Source: Paenibacillus sp. FSL H7-0357 (GTDB lineage: Bacteria > Bacillota > Bacilli > Paenibacillales > Paenibacillaceae). Taken from it: a stretch of DNA of 64,000 nt. Of this stretch, positions 57,334 to 64,000 are shown in pieces. The stretch's first letter is position 1, and every line of letters starts with the position of its first letter. Position numbers and translations under genes: made by a program. Below the pieces are notes generated by a model. The model saw only the letters and a program-made list of their open reading frames with translations. It did no database searches and had not been told where the DNA came from. The DNA lies in NCBI RefSeq assembly GCF_000758525.1, contig NZ_CP009241.1, positions 6,987,501 through 7,051,500 of the forward strand, written 5' to 3'.

Positions 57334-57455
57334 TTCAAGCCGCCTCATTTCCGAATTGGAGTTGTAAATTTAGTTATAGACTAAGTTATCGTCCTGCTCA
57401 ATGTCAATATAACTGACAGGAAATTTAAATTTGTCATCTTTTTGACGTTTTTTTG

Positions 57456-57485
57456 TTGACAGTGCACCTCTATACCCGGTTTAAT
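57456..57485 (+). promoter_or_regulatory. Promoter of the glycine-riboswitch operon
   Basis: TTGACA (57456-57461), 18-base spacer, TTTAAT (57480-57485), about 40 bases before aptamer 1. Confidence 0.7.
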
Positions 57486-57525
57486 GGAGACAGCAGAAAA
57501 TTATACGGTTTGCGAATGATGGCAT

Positions 57526-57717
57526 AGGGAGAGACCGTCTCTTGAAGACGGCGCCGAAGGAGTAAGCCCTCTACGGGGTGAATCTCTCAGGCAAAAGGAC
57601 CTTTGCCGGACGCATCTCTGGAGAGCATCAGGCCCTGCTATTGCAGCGTACTGGTCACCAACGGGGAAACCTGCCGGGTTCACAGCAGGGTAACTCTCAG
57701 GTACAAAGGACAGAGCG
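57526..57717 (+). ncRNA. Tandem glycine riboswitch
   Basis: Two glycine aptamers in series. Aptamer 1 runs from GGGAGAGACC through GCGCCGAAGGAG to AATCTCTCAGGCAAAAGGACC (about 57526-57602). Aptamer 2 runs from CTCTGGAGAGC through ACGGGGAAACC to TAACTCTCAGGTACAAAGGACAGAG (about 57616-57717). These are the hallmark conserved strands of gcvT-type switches. In Bacillus the switch turns the gcv operon on when glycine is high; the overlap with a terminator downstream supports the same here. Confidence 0.95.
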
Positions 57718-57767
57718 GAAGTCTATATGCGTGTGCGCATATTTGGCTTCCGCCTGTCCTTTTTTTT
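57708..57767 (+). terminator. Expression-platform terminator of the glycine riboswitch
   Basis: GGACAG.GCGGAAG..ATATGCG TGTG CGCATAT..CTTCCGC.TGTCC then eight T. Its 5' arm GGACAGAG is also the 3' closing strand of aptamer 2, so aptamer folding and terminator formation exclude each other. Confidence 0.93.
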
Positions 57768-57849
57768 AATGGGCAGAAACGGACTCCGTCCCTGCCGGCA
57801 AAGGAAATCCCGTTAGGCTTGCATGTAATCAGACCAAGGGAGTGAGCAC

Positions 57850-58974
57850 ATGAACGCTTTGAAAAAAACGCCTTTTTATGACCTTTATTCTGCTTATGCG
57901 GAGTCCAGATGCATTGACTTCGGCGGCTGGGAGCTGCCGGTGCAGTTTACAGGAATCGTCAGGGAGCATGAGGCCGTCCGCGGGCAAGCCGGACTGTTCG
58001 ATGTGTCGCATATGGGTGAATTCATGGTTAACGGCAGCGGCTCCGAAGCCTTCCTGCAAAAAATGACGACCAATGATGTCAGCAAGCTGGCAGACGGTGG
58101 AGCGCAGTACACGCTGCTTCTATATCCAAACGGCGGTGTTGTCGATGATTTGCTCGTATACCGCCTCGGCGAAGAGCGTTACATGCTTGTCGTGAACGCC
58201 TCCAACATCGACAAGGACTTTCAGTGGCTGCAGGAGCATCTCACCGCAGAATTCAGCGGCGTCAGCCTGAGCAATATCTCGGATGAGACTCTTCTGCTCG
58301 CCCTGCAGGGCCCGCTGGCTGAGGCCATCCTCTCCAAAGTTACAGCGGCTCCCATTGCTGAGCTGAAGCCTTTCCACTTCATCGAGAACGCCGAGGTATG
58401 CGGCGTGAACGTTCTGCTCTCCCGCACCGGATATACCGGCGAGGACGGATTCGAGCTCTACGCGCCGCCGGATACGGCGGCTGCGCTGTGGACCGGCCTG
58501 CTGGAAGCGGGGGCTCCGCACGGGCTGACACCGGCCGGTCTTGGCGCACGCGACACGCTGCGCTTTGAAGCCAAGCTGCCGCTGTACGGCCAGGAGCTGT
58601 CAGCGGATATTACGCCGCTGGAAGCAGGCGTGCAGTTCTTCGTGAAGCTGGACAAAGAAGATTTCATCGGCCGTGATGTGCTGGTGAAGCAGAAGGCTGA
58701 CGGTCTGCCCCGCCGTCTCGTCGGTCTGGAAATGATCGACCGCGGCATTCCGCGTTCCCACTACCCTGTATACGGAGATGGAGTAAAGATCGGTGAAGTG
58801 ACCACCGGCACCCAGTCACCGACACTCAAACGCAATCTCGGACTTGCGCTGCTGGATGCAGCTTACAGTGAAATAGGCACAGAGGTAAACGTAGAGATCC
58901 GCGGCAAGCAGCTCAAGGCTGTCGTGGTCAAAGCGCCATTCTACAAAAAGAGCCAGGGAGTGAAGCCGCAATGA
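57850..58974 (+). CDS. gcvT: Glycine cleavage system T protein (aminomethyltransferase)
   Basis: A 374-residue tetrahydrofolate-dependent enzyme: [77 protein letters not shown] and [21 protein letters not shown]. It releases ammonia and forms methylene-THF from H-bound aminomethyl. ATG 57850 with AGGGAG seven bases upstream, 82 bases after the riboswitch terminator. Overlaps gcvPA by ATGA. Confidence 0.96.
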   Translation: MNALKKTPFYDLYSAYAESRCIDFGGWELPVQFTGIVREHEAVRGQAGLFDVSHMGEFMVNGSGSEAFLQKMTTNDVSKLADGGAQYTLLLYPNGGVVDDLLVYRLGEERYMLVVNASNIDKDFQWLQEHLTAEFSGVSLSNISDETLLLALQGPLAEAILSKVTAAPIAELKPFHFIENAEVCGVNVLLSRTGYTGEDGFELYAPPDTAAALWTGLLEAGAPHGLTPAGLGARDTLRFEAKLPLYGQELSADITPLEAGVQFFVKLDKEDFIGRDVLVKQKADGLPRRLVGLEMIDRGIPRSHYPVYGDGVKIGEVTTGTQSPTLKRNLGLALLDAAYSEIGTEVNVEIRGKQLKAVVVKAPFYKKSQGVKPQ

Positions 58975-60323
58975 AGCACCGTTATCTGCCAATGACTGAA
59001 CAAGACCGCCACGAAATGATGGAAGCAGTCGGAATTCAGTCCATGGAGGAGCTGTTCTCCGATATCCCCGAGGCCGTCCGTTATCAGGGAACTATGCCGA
59101 TGTCGGAGGCGCTGGATGAATACGCCTTGCTGCGCCATATGAAAGAGCTGGCCGACAAAAATGCCAATTTCGATACCCACGCCAGCTTCCTCGGCGCTGG
59201 CCTGTATGACCATCATATCCCGGTTGTCATCAATCATGTCATCTCCCGTTCGGAATTCTATACTGCTTATACCCCTTACCAGCCGGAAATCAGCCAAGGC
59301 GAGCTGCAGGCGATCTTTGAATTCCAGTCCTACATTTGTGAGCTGACCGGCATGAAGGTGGCCAACGCCAGCATGTACGATGGCGCTACGGCTTTCTCGG
59401 AAGCGGCAGTACTTGCAGCTGGTGCCACCAAACGCAAAAAGCTGATTGTCTCCCGCACCGTGCATCCGGAGGCCCGCCAGGTGCTGCGCACTTCGGCAGG
59501 GGCCTGGGGCCTCGATGTCGTAGAGATTGACTATAAAGACGGTGTAACCGACCAAGCGAAGCTTGCCGCAGCCATCGACGGCGACACGGCGGCTGTCCTG
59601 GTGCAGTCACCGAACTTCTTCGGCGCGATAGAAGATCTCGGTGCCATCGAGCCGCTGATTTACGGCGTCAAAGGCCTGTTCATTGTCAGCGCCAACCCGC
59701 TGGCGCTCGGCGTGCTGGAAACGCCGGGCAAGCTCGGCGCCGACATCGTCGTCGGTGACGCGCAGCCGCTGGGCATTCCGGCTTCGCTGGGCGGACCAAC
59801 CTGCGGATTCTTCGCCGTAGCGGAGCATCTGATGCGCCGCATGCCGGGCCGGATTGTCGGCCAGACCGTTGACCGGAACGGCAAACGCGGCTTCGTGCTG
59901 ACGCTGCAGGCCCGCGAGCAGCATATCCGCCGTGAAAAAGCCACTTCGAACATTTGCTCCAACCAGGCGCTGCTGGCGCTGTGCGCCTCCGTCTATTTGT
60001 CCGTGATGGGCAAAGAAGGCATGCGCGAGGTTGGCGAGCTGAACATCCGCAAGAGCCACTATGCCGCCGGCAAACTCGGCGAAATTAACGGTGCTGCGGC
60101 TGCGTTCTCAGCTCCTTACTTTAACGAATTCGTCCTGAAGCTTCCCGAAGGAAGTGAAGTGAGCGAGATTAATTCCAAGCTCATAAAAGAAGGTTATCTC
60201 GGCGGTTACGATCTGGGCCGTGATTACCCGGAGCTTGCCGGACATATGCTGGTTGCCGTCACGGAGAAAAGAAGCAAAACCGAAATTGACCAATTCGCCA
60301 GCGCACTGGAGGGCTGTTTATGA
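58971..60323 (+). CDS. gcvPA: Glycine dehydrogenase (decarboxylating) subunit 1
   Basis: A 450-residue N-terminal half of the split P protein: [58 protein letters not shown] and [20 protein letters not shown]. It lacks the PLP lysine, which is in the next gene; together they decarboxylate glycine. Four-base overlaps on both sides show a tight operon. The two-gene P protein is typical of Bacillota. Confidence 0.96.
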   Translation: MKHRYLPMTEQDRHEMMEAVGIQSMEELFSDIPEAVRYQGTMPMSEALDEYALLRHMKELADKNANFDTHASFLGAGLYDHHIPVVINHVISRSEFYTAYTPYQPEISQGELQAIFEFQSYICELTGMKVANASMYDGATAFSEAAVLAAGATKRKKLIVSRTVHPEARQVLRTSAGAWGLDVVEIDYKDGVTDQAKLAAAIDGDTAAVLVQSPNFFGAIEDLGAIEPLIYGVKGLFIVSANPLALGVLETPGKLGADIVVGDAQPLGIPASLGGPTCGFFAVAEHLMRRMPGRIVGQTVDRNGKRGFVLTLQAREQHIRREKATSNICSNQALLALCASVYLSVMGKEGMREVGELNIRKSHYAAGKLGEINGAAAAFSAPYFNEFVLKLPEGSEVSEINSKLIKEGYLGGYDLGRDYPELAGHMLVAVTEKRSKTEIDQFASALEGCL

Positions 60324-61780
60324 AACCGGAACAAAGTCTTATCTTTGAGCTTAGCCGTCCCGGCCGCTCGGCTTACTCCCTGCCGCAATGTGATGTTCCG
60401 CAGGACGAGAACCTTGATGCACTGATCCCTGCAGGACTTCTGCGCAGCGAACCGGTCGTGCTGCCGGAAGTATCCGAAGTGGATGTCATCCGCCACTACA
60501 CCGCGCTGTCCCGGCGCAACTTCGGCGTTGACAACGGATTCTATCCGCTCGGCTCCTGCACGATGAAATACAATCCGAAGATTAACGAAGATGTTGCCCG
60601 TTTCCCGGGACTGGCCAAGATTCATCCTTACCAGCCGGAAGAAAGCATTCAGGGGGCCCTGGAACTGATGTACACCCTGCAAAATGATCTTTCCGCTTTG
60701 ACCGGCATGGATGCCGTCTCCCTGCAGCCTGCCGCAGGCGCACATGGTGAATGGACTGGCCTGATGATGATCCGCGCCTACCATGAGAGCCGCGGCGAGA
60801 CCCGCACGAAGGTGATTGTGCCGGACTCCTCGCATGGCACCAACCCGGCCAGCGCCGCAGCAGCCGGACTTGATACGGTGACGATTCCTTCCAATAATAA
60901 AGGAATGGTTGATCTTGAAGCACTGAAGGCAGCTGTCGGCAGCGATACCGCCGCGCTGATGCTGACCAACCCCAGCACACTCGGCCTGTTCGAAACGCAG
61001 ATTGTGGAGATTGCTGCAATTGTACATGAAGCGGGCGGACTGCTCTATTACGATGGAGCCAACTCCAATGCCATTATGGGCATTACCCGTCCCGGCGATA
61101 TGGGCTTCGATGTGGTGCATTTGAATTTGCACAAGACGATGAGCACCCCGCATGGCGGCGGCGGTCCGGGAGCCGGACCTGTCGGCGTGAAAGCGAAGCT
61201 GATTCCTTTTCTTCCGCAGCCTACGGTGGTCAAGAATGAAGATGACAGCTTCTCGCTGAACTATGGCGGCCCGGAATCCATCGGGCGGGTCAAGGCCTTT
61301 TACGGCAACTTTGGAATTCTCGTCCGTGCCTATGCCTATATCCGTACCTACGGGCCGGACGGCCTGCGCGAGGTTTCCGAGAACGCCGTGCTGAATGCCA
61401 ACTATATGATGCACCGGCTGGCACCGTATTTTGAAATTCCGTATCCGGGTGTCTGCAAGCACGAGTTCGTGATGTCCGGCAAGAACCTGAAGCAATACGG
61501 CGTGCGCACGCTGGACGTAGCCAAACGCCTGCTCGACTTCGGCTACCACCCGCCAACGGTCTACTTCCCGCTGACTGTGGAAGAGTGCATGATGATTGAG
61601 CCGACCGAAACCGAAAGCAAGGAAACGCTTGATGGCTTCATCGAAACGATGATTCAAATCGTCAAGGAAGCCCAGGAGACTCCGGAAATCGTCATCAATG
61701 CTCCGCATACTACGGAGATCAGCCGTCTGGATGAAACGCAGGCCGCACGCAAGCCAGTACTAAACTGCTCTTGCGGTTAA
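60320..61780 (+). CDS. gcvPB: Glycine dehydrogenase (decarboxylating) subunit 2
   Basis: A 486-residue PLP-bearing half of P protein: [50 protein letters not shown], and [18 protein letters not shown] with PLP lysine K272. It ends in a Cys-containing tail (NCSCG). Last gene of the riboswitch operon, followed by a strong terminator. A long ORF can be read on the opposite strand but is a codon-bias shadow. Confidence 0.96.
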   Translation: MKPEQSLIFELSRPGRSAYSLPQCDVPQDENLDALIPAGLLRSEPVVLPEVSEVDVIRHYTALSRRNFGVDNGFYPLGSCTMKYNPKINEDVARFPGLAKIHPYQPEESIQGALELMYTLQNDLSALTGMDAVSLQPAAGAHGEWTGLMMIRAYHESRGETRTKVIVPDSSHGTNPASAAAAGLDTVTIPSNNKGMVDLEALKAAVGSDTAALMLTNPSTLGLFETQIVEIAAIVHEAGGLLYYDGANSNAIMGITRPGDMGFDVVHLNLHKTMSTPHGGGGPGAGPVGVKAKLIPFLPQPTVVKNEDDSFSLNYGGPESIGRVKAFYGNFGILVRAYAYIRTYGPDGLREVSENAVLNANYMMHRLAPYFEIPYPGVCKHEFVMSGKNLKQYGVRTLDVAKRLLDFGYHPPTVYFPLTVEECMMIEPTETESKETLDGFIETMIQIVKEAQETPEIVINAPHTTEISRLDETQAARKPVLNCSCG

Positions 61781-61817
61781 AGCTGATTATCCCTAAACCG
61801 GCCCTATAAGAATTGAA

Positions 61818-61866
61818 TAAGAGCCGGCCATGGATACCAATTATCGCGGGCCGGCTCTTTTTATAT
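61818..61866 (+). terminator. Terminator of the gcvT-gcvPA-gcvPB operon
   Basis: AAGAGCCGGCC pairs with GGCCGGCTCTT, then further T; also read convergently at the end of the regulator gene. Confidence 0.88.
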
Positions 61867-61879
61867 GTATAAAAATCTG

Positions 61880-62686
61880 TTAATGCGCAAGCTTTTTGGT
61901 GAACTGCCACCGGTCATTTACACGCATTTTACTGTAGATGTTCTTGACCATGTTACGCACTGTGCCTTCGCTGATCCCCAGCTCATTGGCAATGTGCAGC
62001 GCACTTTTCTCCATGAGCCATAACCGGGACACATCTTGTTCGCGCGCAGTCAGTCTAAATTCCTGAAAACTGGCCTCCAGCCGGTACTGCTGTATCTCCG
62101 GGTGCTGCTCCATCCACTTCTCCGAAATGTTCTCAGCCACCTGCTGCACGAAGGGGATGGCAAATTCAATCTGTTCATTTTTATTGAAGGAAATATCCAC
62201 ATAACCATACACTTTGCCATCCCTCTGCAGCGGAGCACATACGCAATTCCATCCTTTAAATACAATATTGGAATGTTCCTCGCCTCTCACTACACCTATA
62301 CAGTTCATTTCCATAGCCAACGAGACCGCATTTAAACCAGAATATTGCCCTTCTAGGCTGACACCGACACCCATACCGGCCTGAAGCATATCCGCTTGAA
62401 GATCCGGAGAGGAAGATACCAGCTCCAGGATGACGCCCTCCTTGCCAGTTAAGAACACAACATAAGGAATGGAGATAAAATGGCTGATTTTTTTCATTTC
62501 GTTGCGGATGGAAGCAATCATTGCTGTATGATAAATACGGTCTTTGCATTTTTCATTCGAAGAAACCGCTGTCAATTCAGCAGGTATTGCTCCTTCTTGT
62601 TTGGCGACTGGCTGGAATAATTTAAGTTGCTCCTCTTTCAAGTCCCCGGGCAGGCACCAGACTCTCGTCTTGTCAAAGATACTCAA
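61880..62686 (-). CDS. GAF-like sensor / LuxR-type transcriptional regulator
   Basis: A 268-residue cytoplasmic regulator. Residues about 60-195 look like a GAF-type ligand domain as in AcoR-like regulators (VFLTGKEGVILELVSSSPDL, NCIGVVRGEEHSNIVFKGWNCVCAPLQRDGKVYGYVDISF). The C-terminal 65 residues are a LuxR helix-turn-helix (FRLTAREQDVSRLW, ALHIANELGISEGTVRNMVKNIYSKM). TTG start at 62686, six bases after GGAGGTGG. Divergent from an ABC exporter gene 297 bases away, which it may control. Ligand unknown. Confidence 0.82.
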   Translation of the reverse strand: MSIFDKTRVWCLPGDLKEEQLKLFQPVAKQEGAIPAELTAVSSNEKCKDRIYHTAMIASIRNEMKKISHFISIPYVVFLTGKEGVILELVSSSPDLQADMLQAGMGVGVSLEGQYSGLNAVSLAMEMNCIGVVRGEEHSNIVFKGWNCVCAPLQRDGKVYGYVDISFNKNEQIEFAIPFVQQVAENISEKWMEQHPEIQQYRLEASFQEFRLTAREQDVSRLWLMEKSALHIANELGISEGTVRNMVKNIYSKMRVNDRWQFTKKLAH

Positions 62687-62925
62687 ATGGCTCCACCTCC
62701 ATTTTTACCATAATCTATTATAATCGATTTTAGAAAAACGTATTATAACATAAATCAGAGAATTAAGAGCATGCATCATTAGATTGTCTATCTATTATGG
62801 ACAGATAAAGCTCCACTATAAAATCCGCATGTTCATCAGACAGAGGTCTTTTTGCAGGATTCGTCATAATCTAATAAAAAAATTATTCTTTCGATTTATT
62901 GTGATAGTTTTCGACATTACAGCAA

Positions 62926-62934
62926 TGCTATATT
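62926..62934 (+). promoter_or_regulatory. Extended -10 promoter for the ABC exporter operon
   Basis: TGC-TATATT about 50 bases before the TTG start, in the 297-base gap to the divergent regulator. A TTATAAT/ATTATAA inverted repeat at 62718-62748 lies on the regulator side and could be an operator. Confidence 0.4.
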
Positions 62935-62983
62935 AACGGAACACGCCTTTTTATAGAATATCAACACTGAAGGAGGATGACCC

Positions 62984-64000
62984 TTGAGTATTATTGAAGC
63001 TAAAGGACTGAGCAAGTCGTTTATGCAGGCGGTGAAGGAGCCCGGCCTCAAAGGCGCGGTCAAGCATCTGCTGATCCCCAGGCATATTGAGAAGATGGCG
63101 GTGCAGTCGCTGGACCTTAGCATCGAGGCAGGTGAGACGGTGGCCTATGTCGGGCCGAACGGTGCAGGCAAGTCCACCACGATCAAAATGCTGACCGGCA
63201 TACTGATGCCTACCGCGGGCAGTATTTCTGTAAACGGTATCAACCCGTACCGGAAAAGAATGGAGAATGCCGCCCAGATCGGAGCGGTGTTCGGGCAGCG
63301 CACGCAGCTGTGGTGGGATATTCCGATTGTGGAGTCCTTTTCCCTGCTGAAGGATATTTATCAGATCCCCGATGCTGTGTACAAGACCAACTTGGAGATG
63401 TTTATTGAGATGCTGGGTATGCGTGAATTCATTCACTTATCCGCCCGGAAGCTCTCCCTCGGCCAGCGTATGCGAGCGGATCTGGCTGCTGCTTTATTAC
63501 ATAACCCGCCGATTGTGTATCTGGATGAACCGACGATTGGCCTCGACGTCTCCGTGAAGCAGAAGATCCGCGAATTCATCAAAAAGATCAACCAGGAGCA
63601 ACAGACTACAGTTATGCTGACCACCCACGATCTGGGTGATATTGAGGACCTGTGCAAACGGCTGATTATCATCGACCACGGCTCCATTATCTATGACGGC
63701 AGCTTAAGTGAAGTCAAATCCCGTTTCGCCAGAAACCGGGTGATCTTCTTCCAGGTAGGCTCGCCATTGCCCGAGCTGTACCAGCAGCTCTCACAGACTC
63801 CGGGAATGAAGCTGGACTTGCAGAATGATCAGGAGTTCTCTGTATCTTTTGACCGTTATGAATATACCGCCAGCGAAGTGGTCAGCCGGGTGATGAAACA
63901 TGGCGAGGTGATTGACTTCCGGATGGAGGATGCCAATATTGAGCAAGTCATCAAAGCCGTATACGACGGAAATCTGAACCTGAACGAAACCGGTGCATAA
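62984..64000 (+). CDS. ABC-2 exporter ATP-binding protein
   Basis: A 338-residue ATPase of the ABC-2/daunorubicin-export class: VGPNGAGKSTTIKMLTGIL (Walker A), FGQRTQLWWDIPI after the Q-loop, KLSLGQRMRADLAAAL signature, IVYLDEPTIGLDV (Walker B) and LTTHDLGDIEDLC. The last 90 residues form the regulatory extension seen in this class. TTG 62984 is seven bases after AGGAGG. Its TAA is the last codon of the window; permease genes are expected just beyond. Substrate unknown. Confidence 0.92.
   Translation: MSIIEAKGLSKSFMQAVKEPGLKGAVKHLLIPRHIEKMAVQSLDLSIEAGETVAYVGPNGAGKSTTIKMLTGILMPTAGSISVNGINPYRKRMENAAQIGAVFGQRTQLWWDIPIVESFSLLKDIYQIPDAVYKTNLEMFIEMLGMREFIHLSARKLSLGQRMRADLAAALLHNPPIVYLDEPTIGLDVSVKQKIREFIKKINQEQQTTVMLTTHDLGDIEDLCKRLIIIDHGSIIYDGSLSEVKSRFARNRVIFFQVGSPLPELYQQLSQTPGMKLDLQNDQEFSVSFDRYEYTASEVVSRVMKHGEVIDFRMEDANIEQVIKAVYDGNLNLNETGA

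Noticed and set aside
60224..61708. A 494-codon open frame on the minus strand opposite gcvPB
   Set aside because: It is antisense to a well-supported gcvPB with PLP motif, has no ribosome binding site and reads as low-complexity His/Arg-rich sequence typical of GC-biased shadows.

Overview
The window reads as chromosome of a Gram-positive, endospore-former-like Bacillota, most likely Paenibacillus or a close relative. Reasons: strong AGGAGG-type ribosome binding sites with frequent TTG and GTG starts, a pcrB-pcrA-ligA operon, a split glycine decarboxylase (gcvPA/gcvPB) behind a tandem glycine riboswitch, stalk-domain (copper amine oxidase N-terminal type) secreted proteins, S1C proteases, and intermediate G+C outside one A+T-rich block. 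No rRNA, tRNA, CRISPR array, insertion sequence or prophage was seen.

Layout. 0.1-2.9 kb: an Fsr-like MFS exporter and a membrane cytochrome/molybdopterin oxidoreductase (+). 2.9-7.3 kb (-): a two-component system (OmpR-type regulator, VanS-like kinase), a kinase-less paralogue of the sensor and a class A penicillin-binding protein in one operon. 7.4-12.1 kb (-): alkaline phosphatase with a stalk domain, followed closely by an ABC ATPase, an FtsX-like permease with a histidine-rich extracytoplasmic insert and a DUF3299-like lipoprotein; this may be a metal-handling module serving a zinc enzyme. 12.3-14.5 kb (-): ApbE, a one-TM FMN-binding protein and an EFR1-type flavodoxin/ferredoxin, behind a promoter with a perfect palindrome. 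14.9-20.1 kb (-): ligA, pcrA, pcrB.

20.4-41.7 kb is a surface-polysaccharide locus: GDPD-family protein, initiating sugar phosphotransferase, glycosyltransferases, rfbABCD (dTDP-L-rhamnose; rfbC carries a frameshift), then an A+T-rich block (28.5-37.8 kb) with glycosyltransferases, a DUF6056-like membrane protein, a methyltransferase with a long coiled coil, and a Wzt/Wzm ABC exporter, then a Wzy/WaaL-like TPR membrane protein and galU. The set (initiator, rhamnose synthesis, Wzm/Wzt, methyltransferase beside a Wzt with a C-terminal extension, ligase-like protein) fits ABC-dependent export of a rhamnose-containing glycan whose chain may be capped by methylation, comparable in plan to S-layer glycan clusters of Bacillales.

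42-64 kb: U32 peptidase-family protein, a decayed ORF, a stalk-domain protein coupled to an HtrA-like protease, a small membrane protein, uvrA and uvrB separated by GC-rich repeats, motA-motB, an unrecognised membrane protein, gcvH (-) convergent with the riboswitch-controlled gcvT-gcvPA-gcvPB (+), a GAF-like/LuxR regulator and an ABC-2 exporter ATPase whose stop codon ends the window. Coordinates and starts were judged by eye; no alignments or searches were run.
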